Shown here: piece after piece, positions 41,687 through 51,632 of the stretch
Layout: each line of letters begins with the position of its first letter
How positions within the stretch are numbered: the first letter of the stretch is position 1
From: Vicinamibacterales bacterium
Lineage (GTDB): Bacteria > Acidobacteriota > Vicinamibacteria > Vicinamibacterales > 2-12-FULL-66-21
Reading direction: 5' to 3'
DNA: 64,000 nucleotides
NCBI GenBank assembly: GCA_036496585.1
Contig: DASXLB010000014.1
Location: 62,001 to 126,000, forward strand
The notes under the pieces: generated by a model
What the model was told of the DNA's origin: nothing
Databases searched by the model: none
Seen by the model: only the letters and a program-made list of their open reading frames with translations
Translations under genes and position numbers: made by a program

Positions 41687-41986
41687 ATGAGTGGACACGT
41701 CGCACCGAAATCGATGTATGTCGGAATCTGGTTCGCGCTGGTCGTCGGCACCGTGCTGACGGTGGTGGCGGCAGAAGTCGACATGGGCGCGCTCAACAAC
41801 GTCGCGATGCTGCTCATCGCCTGCACCAAGGCGGCGCTGGTCATCCTCTTCTTCATGCACGTCCGCTGGAGCACCCGCCTGACCTGGGTGGTGGCCGCGT
41901 CCGGCTTCTTCTGGCTGCTCATCATGTTCGGCCTGACGATGCAGGATTACCTGACCCGCGGCTGGGTTCCGGGCACCTGGCGCTGA
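41687..41986 (+). CDS. ctaF: Cytochrome c oxidase subunit IV
   Basis: 99 residues with three membrane helices (about 10-28, 36-58 and 65-88). The pattern KAALVILFFMHVRWS is the signature of the prokaryotic small subunit IV. It closes the act-cta run and probably stabilises subunits I and III. Confidence 0.9.
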   Translation: MSGHVAPKSMYVGIWFALVVGTVLTVVAAEVDMGALNNVAMLLIACTKAALVILFFMHVRWSTRLTWVVAASGFFWLLIMFGLTMQDYLTRGWVPGTWR

Positions 41987-42029
41987 CGCCCTCCGAGCGC
42001 GCGCCATTTACCGGCTGATATCCTCCACC

Positions 42030-42051
42030 GGCCGGAAGCCGTGACCCGGCC
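42030..42051 (+). terminator. Hairpin after the oxidase operon
   Basis: GGCCGG pairs with CCGGCC across a 10-nt loop, 44 bp after the ctaF stop. No U-tract, so termination is uncertain. Confidence 0.3.
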
Positions 42052-42073
42052 TGTCCGCCGGCTCCGTATTGTC

Positions 42074-42079
42074 TATACT
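42074..42079 (+). promoter_or_regulatory. -10 candidate (TATACT) for the MacAB-like operon
   Basis: TATACT lies 55 bp before the adaptor ATG at 42135. The hexamer 17 bp upstream, CTGTCC, is a poor -35. Confidence 0.4.
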
Positions 42080-42134
42080 GGATGGTCCCGAACGACTATT
42101 CAGTGGCGGACGTCGGGCCACGGGCATTCTCCAA

Positions 42135-43370
42135 ATGAACGATCTCTCAAAGGATCTGGCGGCGCTGCGCATTTCGCAGGACGACCGCGGCGGCGGCCGG
42201 GGCAAGCCCATCGCCGTGGCGATCGTCGTCCTGCTCGTGCTCGGCCTGGGCGGCTTCGGCGCCTGGTACTGGGCGACTGCGCTGCAGGCGGCCACGGTCA
42301 AGATCGCGCTGGCGACGGCGAAGGCCGGCGGCGCGAACGCCCCGAGTGCCGTGTTGAACGCGTCTGGATACGTGGTCGCACGGCGGCGCGCGACCGTGTC
42401 CTCGAAAGTCACCGGCAAGGTGATGGACGTGCTGATCGAGGAAGGGCATCCGGTGAAAGCCGGCCAGATCCTCGCCCACCTCGACGATACCCAGGCGCGC
42501 GCCGCGCTGAACCTCGCGCAGGCGCAGCTCGCCGCATCGAAGAAGGGCTACGCCGAGGACGAAGCGAAGCTGGCTGAAGCGGAGCTCAACCTGCAGCGTC
42601 GGCAGGCGCTCCTGAAGGAACGGGTCGTCGGCCAGGCTGAGGTCGACGACGCCCGGTCGGTGGTGGATTCGACCAAGGCCCGCATCGCCTATGCCCAGCA
42701 GCAGATCGGCGTGGCCGAGCGCCAGGTCGAAATGCAGCAGACCAATCTCGACGACATGGTGGTGCACGCTCCGTTTGCCGGGATCGTCATCTCGAAGGAC
42801 GCGCAGCCGGGCGAGATGATCTCGCCGGTGTCAGCGGGAGGCGGCTTCACGCGCACCGGCATCGGCACCATCGTCGACATGACCTCCCTCGAGATCGAAG
42901 TCGACGTCAACGAGACGTACATCAACCGTGTGGTCAACAATCAGAAGGTCGAGGCAACGCTCGACGCGTATCCCGACTGGCATATTCCCGCGCATGTGAT
43001 CACGACGATACCGTCGGCGGATCGGCAGAAGGCGACGGTGAAGGTGCGGATCGGGTTCGAATCGCTCGATCCGCGGATCCTGCCCGACATGGGCGTCAAG
43101 GTCGCGTTCCTGAAGGACGCGCCGCCGGCCGGACAGGCGCCGGCTGTCCCGGCCGTCCTCGTGCCCAAGACCGCGGTGAGGAGTTTCGACGGCCGGGCGG
43201 TGATCTTCGTGCTGAACGAGGACCGGGTCGAGCGGCGGGCGGTGAAGACCGGCTTCGACAGCGGCGATCAGATCGAGGTGGTCTCCGGCATCCGCACCGG
43301 CGAGCGCGTGGTGACGGACGGGCCACAGACGCTGAAGGACGGCGACAAGGTCAGAATCAGCCAGCAGTAA
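42135..43370 (+). CDS. HlyD/MacA-like periplasmic adaptor protein
   Basis: 411 residues from ATG at 42135 (MNDLSKDLAAL); a TTG at 42069 would add 22 unlikely residues. A membrane anchor (IAVAIVVLLVLGLGGFGAWY, about 24-44) is followed by a lipoyl-like half (SGYVVARRRATVSSKVTGKV), a coiled coil of about 80 residues (NLAQAQLAASKKGYAEDEAK, RQVEMQQTNLDD), and beta-barrel and membrane-proximal domains. It links the inner-membrane ABC transporter encoded downstream to an outer-membrane channel that is not in this window. It may export peptides, macrolide-like compounds or lipids. Confidence 0.88.
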   Translation: MNDLSKDLAALRISQDDRGGGRGKPIAVAIVVLLVLGLGGFGAWYWATALQAATVKIALATAKAGGANAPSAVLNASGYVVARRRATVSSKVTGKVMDVLIEEGHPVKAGQILAHLDDTQARAALNLAQAQLAASKKGYAEDEAKLAEAELNLQRRQALLKERVVGQAEVDDARSVVDSTKARIAYAQQQIGVAERQVEMQQTNLDDMVVHAPFAGIVISKDAQPGEMISPVSAGGGFTRTGIGTIVDMTSLEIEVDVNETYINRVVNNQKVEATLDAYPDWHIPAHVITTIPSADRQKATVKVRIGFESLDPRILPDMGVKVAFLKDAPPAGQAPAVPAVLVPKTAVRSFDGRAVIFVLNEDRVERRAVKTGFDSGDQIEVVSGIRTGERVVTDGPQTLKDGDKVRISQQ

Positions 43371-43407
43371 GAGTCGGCAGTAAGGCAGTCAACAGTCGCA
43401 GGAGCGC

Positions 43408-44109
43408 ATGCCAATGTCTCAATCCCTGGTGCAGGTTCGCGGTCTTCACAAGGTCTTCCAGCGTGGCGGACAGCGGATCGACGTCCTGCAGGGCGTCAAT
43501 CTCGATATTCCCGAGGGGGAGTTCCTGGCGCTGATGGGCCCGTCGGGATCGGGGAAGACGACGCTGCTGAACCTGATCGGCGGCCTCGACACGCCGTCGG
43601 AGGGATCGCTGGCCGTTGCCGGCGATCGCATCGACAACCTGTCGGGCGGACGCCTGGCGGCGTGGCGGGCGCGCCACATCGGTTTCGTCTTTCAGCTCTA
43701 CAACCTGCTGCCGGTGCTGACGGCTGCACGCAACGTCGAATTGCCGCTGCTGCTCACCAAGCTGTCCAAGTCGGAGCGGCGGAAGCGCGTCGAAGTCGCG
43801 CTCAAGGCGGTCGGACTCAGCGAGCGGATGCACCACTATCCGCGCCAGCTCTCGGGCGGCCAGGAGCAGCGCGTCGGGATCGCGCGCGCCATCGTCACCG
43901 ATCCGACGCTGCTCCTGTGCGACGAGCCGACCGGCGATCTCGATCGCAAGGCCGGCGACGAGATCCTCGACCTGCTGCAGGCGCTCAATCGCGACTACAA
44001 GAAGACGATCGTCATGGTCACGCACGACCCGCACGCGGCGGCGCGGGCGACCCGGACGCTGCACCTGGAGAAGGGCGTGCTGGTCGGCGAACAGGAGGCG
44101 GTGGCATGA
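43408..44109 (+). CDS. ABC transporter ATP-binding protein (MacB/LolD type)
   Basis: 233 residues. Walker [21 protein letters not shown] (about 45), the LolD/MacB-type [20 protein letters not shown] at the Q-loop, signature [15 protein letters not shown] (about 149), Walker [13 protein letters not shown] and the H-loop THDPH are intact. An ATG two codons in (43414) is another start; AGGAG lies upstream of both. The stop overlaps the next permease gene by 4 bp. Confidence 0.9.
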   Translation: MPMSQSLVQVRGLHKVFQRGGQRIDVLQGVNLDIPEGEFLALMGPSGSGKTTLLNLIGGLDTPSEGSLAVAGDRIDNLSGGRLAAWRARHIGFVFQLYNLLPVLTAARNVELPLLLTKLSKSERRKRVEVALKAVGLSERMHHYPRQLSGGQEQRVGIARAIVTDPTLLLCDEPTGDLDRKAGDEILDLLQALNRDYKKTIVMVTHDPHAAARATRTLHLEKGVLVGEQEAVA

Positions 44110-45272
44110 AGTTCTTCCCGATCGTCTGGCGCAACCTGCTGCGCCGCAAGTTCCGGACGATCTTCACCATCGGCGCGGTGTTCTTCGCCTTCCTGCTGTT
44201 CGGCGTGCTGATGGCGATCCGTTCGGCCTTCGGCATGAACATCCAGCTGGCCGGACAGGAGCGGCTGATGGTCATCGACAAGGTGTCGATTATCAATCCG
44301 CTGCCGGCCAGCTACGAATCGCAGATCAAGCAGGTGCCAGGCGTCACCGACATCACCCACGCCAACTGGTTCGGCGGCTACTACCAGGATGTGCGCAATC
44401 AGTTCGCGACCTTCGCCGCGGACCCCGAGAGCTGGCTGCGCGTCTACAGTCACGAGTACGAGCTGTCGGACGACCAGAAGAAGGCGTTCATCGCGGATCG
44501 TACCGGCGCCATCATCGGCATCGACACGGCGAAGAAGTACGGCTTCAAGCTCGGCCAGAAGGTTCCCATCAACGGCACGATCTACCGCCGTCCGGACGGC
44601 GGCCCGTGGGAATTCACGATCGACGGCATCTACGACTCGAAGATCAAGGGGGCGGACAAGACGCAGCTGCTCTTCAACTACTTGTACCTGCGCGAGACGA
44701 TCCCTGAACAGAGCGGTTTCAGGGACAAGTACAACTGGTACGTGCTCACGGTCGACAATCCTGACAAGTCGGCCGACATCGCCGGAAAGATCGACGCGAT
44801 GTTCGCCAACTCGCCGGCGGAGACCAAGACCAACACCGAGAAGGCGTTCGTCGCCGACTGGGCCAAGCAGATCGGCGACATCGGCCAGATCATGATGTGG
44901 ATCGTCGGCATGGCGATGTTCACCATCCTGCTGGTCACCGGCAACACCATGGCCCAGGCGATCCGCGAGCGGACCAACGAGCTGGCGGTATTGAAGACGC
45001 TCGGCTTTCCCGACCGGCGCATCCTGTGGATGGTGCTGGCCGAGTCGGTGCTGATCGCGGTGGCGGGCGGCGGCGCTGGACTGGTGCTGTCCTACGTGCT
45101 GATTACCGTGATGGGCGACCCGACCGGCGGACTGCTGCCGGCCTTCTACTTCCCAACCCCGTCGATTTTCGTCGGCGCGGTGCTGGTGCTGGCGCTGGGA
45201 CTGGCCGCCGGCCTCCTGCCCGCGTGGCAGGCGGGCCGGCTGCGCATCACCGACGCGCTGAGGAGAAACTGA
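44106..45272 (+). CDS. FtsX/MacB-type ABC permease 1
   Basis: 388 residues, four membrane helices: one near the N-terminus (IGAVFFAFLLFGVLMAI) and three near the C-terminus (MMWIVGMAMFTILLVTGNT, VLIAVAGGGAGLVLSYVL, VGAVLVLALGLAAGLLPAW). A periplasmic domain of about 230 residues lies between them. The IRERTNELAVLKTLGFPD motif is the coupling helix of FtsX-domain permeases. It overlaps genes on both sides by 1-4 bp. Confidence 0.9.
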   Translation: MKFFPIVWRNLLRRKFRTIFTIGAVFFAFLLFGVLMAIRSAFGMNIQLAGQERLMVIDKVSIINPLPASYESQIKQVPGVTDITHANWFGGYYQDVRNQFATFAADPESWLRVYSHEYELSDDQKKAFIADRTGAIIGIDTAKKYGFKLGQKVPINGTIYRRPDGGPWEFTIDGIYDSKIKGADKTQLLFNYLYLRETIPEQSGFRDKYNWYVLTVDNPDKSADIAGKIDAMFANSPAETKTNTEKAFVADWAKQIGDIGQIMMWIVGMAMFTILLVTGNTMAQAIRERTNELAVLKTLGFPDRRILWMVLAESVLIAVAGGGAGLVLSYVLITVMGDPTGGLLPAFYFPTPSIFVGAVLVLALGLAAGLLPAWQAGRLRITDALRRN

Positions 45273-46456
45273 TGTTCTCGCAGATCGTCGCAGTCACCTC
45301 GGTCAACCTGCGCTCGATCCGCGTCCGGCTCGGTTCGTCGAGCGTCGCGGTGATCGGCATCGCCGGCGTCGTCCTGGTCTTCGTCGCGGTCCTCTCGATC
45401 GCCGAGGGCGTGGCGACGACGATGAAGGCCTCGGGCGATCCGAATACGGTGCTGATCCTGCGCGCCGGCAGCGACACCGAGATGACCAGCGGCCTGCCGG
45501 GCGATCAGACCAGAATCATCCAGGACGCGCCCGGCATCGCGCGCGACGGGTCGGGCACCCCGATGACCTCGCCCGAGCTGTTCGTCGTTGTCGATCACCC
45601 GCTGAAGCGCTCGGGCACCTCGGGCAACGTGCCGCTGCGCGGCGTGACCGAAGAGGCGTTCAAGGTCCACAAGAACCTGAAGATCGCCGAAGGGCGGAAC
45701 TTCCAGCCGGGGCAGAACGAGATCATCGCCGGCCGCGCCGCGTCGCGCCAGTTCGAGGACCTCACCGTCGGCCGCCAGATCAAGTGGGGCGAAAACACCT
45801 GGACGCTGGTCGGCATCTTCGACGACGGCGGCTCGGTCTCGGAATCGGAGCTGTGGTGCGACGTCAAGGTGCTGCAGCCCGCGTATCGCCGCGGCAACAG
45901 CTACCAGTCGGTGTACGCGCGCCTCGCCTCGCCCGATTCGTTCAACGAGCTGAAAGACTCGCTGACCTCGAACCCGCAGCTGCAGGTGACGGCGATGCGC
46001 GCGCCCGAGTACTACGGCAGCCAGACGCAGACGCTGCAGACGATCGTCCGGATCATCGGCGGCATCATCGGCGTGCTGATGGGGGTCGGCGCGGTGTTCG
46101 GCGCCGTCATCACCATGTATACGGCGGTGGCGAGCCGCACCCGCGAGATCGCCACGCTGCGCGCGCTCGGGTTCGGCAGCGTTCCGGTCGTGATCTCGGT
46201 GCTGGTGGAAGCCGCGCTGCTGGCGCTGCTCGGCGGCGCGATCGGCGGCGCGATCGCCTATCTCGCGTTCAACGGCTACGAGACGGCGACGATGAACTTC
46301 CAGTCGTTCAGCCAGATCGCCTTCAAGTTCGCGGTAACGGGGCCGCTGCTGGCCAAGGCCCTCTTCTATGCCGTCCTGATGGGCCTGGTCGGCGGGCTGC
46401 TGCCGGCCATTCGCGCCGCCCGCCTGCCGATCATCACGGCGCTTCGCGAGCTCTGA
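45272..46456 (+). CDS. FtsX/MacB-type ABC permease 2
   Basis: 394 residues with the same topology as the preceding permease: an N-terminal helix (VAVIGIAGVVLVFVAVLSI), a periplasmic domain (about 45-265) and three C-terminal helices (IIGGIIGVLMGVGAVFGAVI and others). The coupling motif is SRTREIATLRALGFGS. Two different FtsX subunits with a separate ATPase suggest a heterodimeric exporter like the LolCDE/YknXYZ layout. The end is followed by 218 bp without a gene. Confidence 0.9.
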   Translation: MFSQIVAVTSVNLRSIRVRLGSSSVAVIGIAGVVLVFVAVLSIAEGVATTMKASGDPNTVLILRAGSDTEMTSGLPGDQTRIIQDAPGIARDGSGTPMTSPELFVVVDHPLKRSGTSGNVPLRGVTEEAFKVHKNLKIAEGRNFQPGQNEIIAGRAASRQFEDLTVGRQIKWGENTWTLVGIFDDGGSVSESELWCDVKVLQPAYRRGNSYQSVYARLASPDSFNELKDSLTSNPQLQVTAMRAPEYYGSQTQTLQTIVRIIGGIIGVLMGVGAVFGAVITMYTAVASRTREIATLRALGFGSVPVVISVLVEAALLALLGGAIGGAIAYLAFNGYETATMNFQSFSQIAFKFAVTGPLLAKALFYAVLMGLVGGLLPAIRAARLPIITALREL

Positions 46457-46545
46457 GCCGACCGTAGTAATTCCAGACAACCAGCGACCTCCCGACGTAC
46501 GGATCTCAGCCGGCGAACGGAGGCCTGTCTGCGTGGCTCATAGGC

Positions 46546-46574
46546 CGTAAATATTTACGATGCCGCTATTTACG
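46546..46574. promoter_or_regulatory. AT-rich palindromic operator-like site
   Basis: CGTAAATATTTACG (46546-46559) is a perfect 14-bp palindrome. TATTTACG is repeated 15 bp later (46567-46574). It stands out by AT content and lies about 100 bp before the small gene at 46675. No matching regulator is recognised. Confidence 0.5.
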
Positions 46575-46674
46575 GGTTGCCATGGCGATTTGCCTGCGCG
46601 CGTGATTCGACGGTACACCAGTTGCAATTTTCCCCAGTGAAATACCAGGAAGAAAACGGCGGACGGAGGGACTC

Positions 46675-46902
46675 ATGCGCATCGACGACGTACTTCAGCG
46701 AATCCAGGGGGAGTTCACCGAAATGCCTGGACTTCGGTTGACGCCGGCGCAGGCGCAGCGGCTCTGGGGACTGGATAGCCAGATCTGCGACCAGCTGCTC
46801 GAGGCGCTGGTCAAAGCGAACTTCCTGTCGCAGACGCGTGATGGATCGTTCATGAAGACCGACGGCGGGCCGACGCGATTCGCGCCCCGCACGGCGGCAT
46901 AA
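46675..46902 (+). CDS. Small winged-helix-like protein of unknown function
   Basis: 75 residues with a strong Shine-Dalgarno (CGGAGGGA). The sequence MRIDDVLQRIQGEFTEMPGL is followed by TPAQAQRLWGLDSQICDQLL, LVKANFLSQTRDGSFMKT. The order helix, helix-turn-helix, beta-wing resembles a minimal winged helix (the FLSQTRDGSF turn). Small proteins of this type are frequent in Acidobacteriota. It may bind DNA; the palindrome at 46546-46574 upstream is a candidate site. No named family is claimed. Confidence 0.65.
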   Translation: MRIDDVLQRIQGEFTEMPGLRLTPAQAQRLWGLDSQICDQLLEALVKANFLSQTRDGSFMKTDGGPTRFAPRTAA

Positions 46903-47030
46903 GAAGGCGGCTTCAACAAGAGCCAAGAATCACCCACCGAGCCGACCGGCTGACCACCTCCCTAGTCAGCCACACAAGCCGGCTTGTTTCCTCGTTCCCG
47001 GGCGCCTGCGGCCCGCGGCCAGGTTCCGAT

Positions 47031-47062
47031 CGGGGGTTGAAGGCGAAGGTCTTCAACCCCCG
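47031..47062. terminator. Perfect 12-bp hairpin in a convergent junction
   Basis: CGGGGGTTGAAG and CTTCAACCCCCG pair perfectly across the loop GCGAAGGT. It lies between the plus gene ending at 46902 and the minus gene ending at 47168 and could terminate or stabilise both transcripts. No T-tract. Confidence 0.4.
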
Positions 47063-47086
47063 ACTCGATCCATGACTTCGCTGTTA

Positions 47087-47185
47087 GTGCGAAGGGTGCT
47101 AAAGGCGCCCACACCCTTAGCACCCTTCGCACCTCTAGCACCCGCACCTTTAGCACCCTTGGCGCCTTTAGCACCCTTGGCACCG
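47087..47185. repeat. Tandem TTTAGCACCC-type repeat with a perfect 16-bp inverted copy
   Basis: Four to five degenerate copies of TTTAGCACCCTTGGCACC run from 47117 to 47185. The left flank GTGCGAAGGGTGCTAA (47087-47102) is an exact inverted copy of 47117-47132, forming a 16-bp stem with a 14-nt loop. The TAA stop of the minus-strand gene (47168) lies inside the repeat. Confidence 0.75.
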
Positions 47186-47977
47186 CTTGAACGGCGCAAC
47201 CAGCCCCTGCGCCGTCTGAATGTAGATCGTGAGACGGTCGCCTGGCCGTTCGTACACCGGCGTCCCTCGATACTCGCCAACTCTTGCGAAGTCTGGGCTG
47301 AGATCGACGGCTTTTCCGGCCGAGACCCAGCGGCGGCCGTCGTAGTCGAACCAGACGCTATTGATGCCTTGCGGCTGCGCTTGCGACGCCGGCCGGTTCG
47401 TCACTGTCGCGGGACGCCTGCCGGCGGCCACTGGTTGCGTCGGGGCGGTGGACCGCGTGGTGCCGAGGCTGCCGACAATCGGGACGGCCGGGGACATCGG
47501 CTCGGGCTCTCTGGCAGGGCCAACGTCGTAGGATCGCGCGAAGGTCGGGGGGGCCGCCGCCTGCACGACGTAACCTTCGGGCGTCAAGGCAAGGCCGGAG
47601 GACGGCTGCGTCGGCAGCAGAGGCGCGCGGCTGCCGACGCTGCCCGACAGCATGCCGGTGCGCGGTCGCTCGTAGGGCTGCAGGCGGCCGCCGCCGATCG
47701 GAACGAACACGATGCTGTACGGCTCGAGCGTGGTGTCGGTGTAGAGCGGGATGCCGCGGTACGAACCCCCTCTGACCATCTGGTAGGGATTGAACGCCTC
47801 AGGGGCGCCCACGGGATAGTAGACGTCGCCGTTCCACGCGATGGCGTCACCGGCGCGATACCACTTCTCGTTCTCGGCGGTAACCAGCGGTGGCGGCGTC
47901 GGTTGCCACATCACCTGCGCCTGAACGGCTGGGCTCAGCAGGAGCAGAAAGAGAACCGGCAGTGCTCGACCGCGCAT
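47168..47977 (-). CDS. Secreted protein with a duplicated YRGxPxY module
   Basis: 269 residues, signal peptide (ALPVLFLLLLSPAVQAQ), strong GGAGGT Shine-Dalgarno. Two related modules are visible: WYRAGDAIAWNGDVYYPVG with SYRGIPLYTDTTLEP (about 39-85), and VWFDYDGRRWVSAGKAVDL with EYRGTPVYERPGDRL (about 206-250). A Pro/Ala/Thr-rich, probably flexible middle separates them. The last codons (KRCQGC) are read from the edge of the tandem repeat, so the C-terminus may be repeat-derived. No named family recognised. Confidence 0.7.
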   Translation of the reverse strand: MRGRALPVLFLLLLSPAVQAQVMWQPTPPPLVTAENEKWYRAGDAIAWNGDVYYPVGAPEAFNPYQMVRGGSYRGIPLYTDTTLEPYSIVFVPIGGGRLQPYERPRTGMLSGSVGSRAPLLPTQPSSGLALTPEGYVVQAAAPPTFARSYDVGPAREPEPMSPAVPIVGSLGTTRSTAPTQPVAAGRRPATVTNRPASQAQPQGINSVWFDYDGRRWVSAGKAVDLSPDFARVGEYRGTPVYERPGDRLTIYIQTAQGLVAPFKRCQGC

Positions 47978-48066
47978 ATGACCTCCGCGATCGTAAGGTC
48001 ACGTTCCGTGCCGGGTTCGTGGCGCCCTGCCGGGGCGACGGCACCTGCGGGTCTACGTGGACGTCC

Positions 48067-48984
48067 TCATCCCTGGCGCTTCTTCCAATAGCGCGCGAGC
48101 CCCTGGTACGAATAGTTGAGTCCCCCGGCGCGCACGTAGTCGGTCGCGTCGGTTTCGCCGATCTTCCGCTCGATTTCGAGAAACGCCTCGGCCACGAATC
48201 GCCGTTGGCGTTCGGCGTCGTCCACCGACTGATCGGCGAGCAGCCGCTTGACGCTGCGGCTCCAGGCATCGACGTTCTCGAACATGGCCTGGAGGTGCTG
48301 GCGCGCGCCATGGCGAGGGCCGAAGTGCGTCAGGAACAGCGTGTCGGAATCCCACGAGAGGATCTTCGCCGAGCTGTCGTGCCAGGCGTCGAGGTCGATG
48401 TCGGGCGGCGGCGTCGGCGGCATGACGTAAGCGCTGGTGCCGCGGCAGATGCCCGCGGTGTCGCCGACGAACGCCACGCCCGACGCCGGATCGAAATACG
48501 ACACGTGATGCGAGGCGTGACCGGGTGTATAGGCGGTCTCGATCTCGCGCCCCACGACCGTGAGACGCTCGCCGCCTTCAATCACCTTCAGTCGCGCCTG
48601 GTCGACCGGTTCGACCTCGCCCCACAGCCGTTCCATGTCTTGCTGGTAGAGCCGGCCGGCGCTCGCCAGCAGCTTCGTCGGATCGATGAGATGCGGCGCG
48701 CCGCGCTGGTGGACGACGACCTCGATGTGCGGAAACTTCGCGAGGATCGACCCGATTGCCCCGGAGTGATCGAGGTGGATGTGCGTGATGAGGATCTGCC
48801 GGACGTCCTCGAAGCGGATCCCCTTGCGCGTCAGCGCGGTCGTCAGGTTGCCGAGCGTCGTCGACGGTCCGGGATCGATCAGCGCCACGCCAGCAGGCCC
48901 GTGCAGGATCGCGGTGGCGATGATCTCCGGGCGGCCGAGAAAATTGAGGTCGACGTAGTCGAGTCCGGCGGCGAGCGGCGGCAT
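48067..48984 (-). CDS. Metallo-beta-lactamase-fold hydrolase
   Basis: 305 residues. Metal ligands are in ITHIHLDHSGAIG (HxHxDH, about 66-71), HASHHVSYFDP and FVGDTAG, with a further His in LTHFGPRH. The layout is that of glyoxalase II-like or quorum-lactonase-like MBL enzymes, with a 90-residue helical C-terminal extension (FENVDAWSRSVKRLLADQ). A TAAGAT -10 box 6 bp before the ATG suggests a leaderless transcript. Substrate unknown. Confidence 0.87.
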   Translation of the reverse strand: MPPLAAGLDYVDLNFLGRPEIIATAILHGPAGVALIDPGPSTTLGNLTTALTRKGIRFEDVRQILITHIHLDHSGAIGSILAKFPHIEVVVHQRGAPHLIDPTKLLASAGRLYQQDMERLWGEVEPVDQARLKVIEGGERLTVVGREIETAYTPGHASHHVSYFDPASGVAFVGDTAGICRGTSAYVMPPTPPPDIDLDAWHDSSAKILSWDSDTLFLTHFGPRHGARQHLQAMFENVDAWSRSVKRLLADQSVDDAERQRRFVAEAFLEIERKIGETDATDYVRAGGLNYSYQGLARYWKKRQG

Positions 48985-48990
48985 CCCCCG

Positions 48991-48996
48991 ATCTTA
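48991..48996 (-). promoter_or_regulatory. Leaderless-type -10 box (TAAGAT) for the MBL-fold gene
   Basis: TAAGAT on the minus strand ends 6 bp before the ATG at 48984. The same TAAGAT-N6-ATG layout occurs at 62783-62788. Confidence 0.5.
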
Positions 48997-49040
48997 TGCG
49001 ACCGGCGGTCGAGCGGCTGCCAAAAGGCCTCCTCTCATCG

Positions 49041-49143
49041 AACGCGAGCGGAGCGCAGCAACGCGAGCCACGCGAACGGAGCGTGCCGGCGAAGCGGAGC
49101 GCGAGAGAGCGTGTCAGGGAGTCCGAGGCGCGATGCCCCTCGG
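49041..49143 (+). repeat. GC-rich intergenic repeat, copy B
   Basis: Homologous to 32977-33077: it shares GCGAGCCACGCGAA, GGAGTCCG and GATGCCCCTCGG in the same order. The hairpin end is AGGGAGTCCGAGGCGCGATG + CCCCT. It lies between the MBL-fold gene and the TIM-barrel gene. Confidence 0.7.
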
Positions 49144-49147
49144 ATAA

Positions 49148-50389
<1,242 letters not shown>

Positions 50390-50390
50390 C

Positions 50391-51554
50391 TCAGTATTCA
50401 ACCCTGGTCCAGGCGCCGGCCTTCGCGCTCTTCAAAATCGCTTCGACGACGCAGTTGGCGCGGTAGCCGTCTTCGAACGTGGCGAACGTCGGCGGATGCG
50501 GATCCGACGGCGACTTGCCGGCCGCGATGAAGCCGTAGATGTCGCGCATCAGGTTGCAGAAGGCGTCGGCCCACGCCTCCTGGTGGCCGCCCGGCAGGTG
50601 CGCGTAGCCGGCGACGGCGGGATCGAGCAGCGAGGGATCCTTCTGCAGGATCTGGTTCGGACCGTCGCGGTGACCGATCCACAGCTCGTTCTGCGCTTCC
50701 TGCGTCCACTTCATCGACGCCTTGCTGCCGCAGACCTCGACCTGCAGGTCGTTCTTGTGGCCGGCGCAGATCTGGCCGACCGAGAACGCTCCCTTGGCGC
50801 CGCTGTCGAAGCGGACGAGCACGGACGCGAGATCCTCGACCTTGATGTCGACCTCCGTGGTGGCGCCGCCGCTGTCGGTCGCGAACGCCTCGCGCGATCC
50901 GGTCGGCTTCTTCCGCTTCTTGATGGTAGTCGTGATTTCGCCGAGTACGTCGGTGATGCGCAGGCCGCTCATGTGCTGGGCCAGGTCGCACCAGTGCGAT
51001 CCGATGTCGCCGAGCGCCGAACTGCTGCCTCCCTTGTCGGGCTCGAGACGCCACGAGTAGTCGGTGTCCTTGAGCAGCCAGTCCTGGATGTACTGGCCGT
51101 GCACGAAGGTCGGTGTGCCGATGTCGCCGCGCGCGATCGCCAGGCGCGCCTGCTGGACGAGGGGGTTGCCGCGGTAGTTGAAGGTGACCGCGTGCACGAT
51201 GCCGGCCTTCGTTGCCTGATCGAGCAGCGACTTACCTTCCGCCGCCGTCATCGCCAGCGGCTTGTCCGAGACGACATGCTTGCCTTTGGCGATCGCCGCC
51301 GCGGTGACCGCGTAGTGCAGGTGGTTCGGCGTGGCGTTGTGCACGACCTGCACCGCCGCATCGTCGAGCAGTTCCTGGTACGAGCCGTAGGCCTTGCTGA
51401 CGTACAGGGCGTCGGCCTTTGTCTGCGCCGAGGCCTGGCTGCTGCCGGCGACCGCGACGATGTCCACGTAGCCGAGACGCCGAACGGCGTCCACGTGATG
51501 GGGTCCGACGAATCCGGCCCCGACCAAACCCATGCCGATGCGCTTCATAAACAT
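50391..51554 (-). CDS. Gfo/Idh/MocA-family NAD(P)-dependent sugar oxidoreductase
   Basis: 387 residues. The N-terminal Rossmann motif is [12 protein letters not shown] (about 9-20). The EKP-type motif appears as SDKPLAMT (about 96), and the catalytic-region [13 protein letters not shown] (about 181) has the conserved Asp and His. Two nearby ATGs exist (51554 and 51548); the TATGAT box 5 bp before the first favours it. It precedes the TIM-barrel isomerase gene and is divergent from the DUF1080 hydrolase. Confidence 0.9.
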   Translation of the reverse strand: MFMKRIGMGLVGAGFVGPHHVDAVRRLGYVDIVAVAGSSQASAQTKADALYVSKAYGSYQELLDDAAVQVVHNATPNHLHYAVTAAAIAKGKHVVSDKPLAMTAAEGKSLLDQATKAGIVHAVTFNYRGNPLVQQARLAIARGDIGTPTFVHGQYIQDWLLKDTDYSWRLEPDKGGSSSALGDIGSHWCDLAQHMSGLRITDVLGEITTTIKKRKKPTGSREAFATDSGGATTEVDIKVEDLASVLVRFDSGAKGAFSVGQICAGHKNDLQVEVCGSKASMKWTQEAQNELWIGHRDGPNQILQKDPSLLDPAVAGYAHLPGGHQEAWADAFCNLMRDIYGFIAAGKSPSDPHPPTFATFEDGYRANCVVEAILKSAKAGAWTRVEY

Positions 51555-51559
51555 CGGCG

Positions 51560-51565
51560 ATCATA
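51560..51565 (-). promoter_or_regulatory. Leaderless-type -10 box (TATGAT) for the dehydrogenase-isomerase pair
   Basis: TATGAT on the minus strand, 5 bp before the ATG at 51554 and 11 bp before the ATG at 51548. Confidence 0.5.
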
Positions 51566-51591
51566 TCCGCTTCCAGCGCCGGTTGATCTGG

Positions 51592-51597
51592 TAGAAT
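51592..51597 (+). promoter_or_regulatory. -10 candidate (TAGAAT) for the DUF1080-VWFA pair
   Basis: TAGAAT 35 bp before the ATG at 51633; no good -35. Confidence 0.35.
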
Positions 51598-51632
51598 CCG
51601 CGCGTTCGGTTCACGTTTCCGGTTCATCCTCT

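Noticed and set aside
47053..47280. Collagen-like GAKGAKGAKGAKGAG peptide on the minus strand
   Set aside because: It is produced by the tandem TTTAGCACCC repeat read in another frame, and overlaps the better-supported secreted protein gene and the hairpin region.
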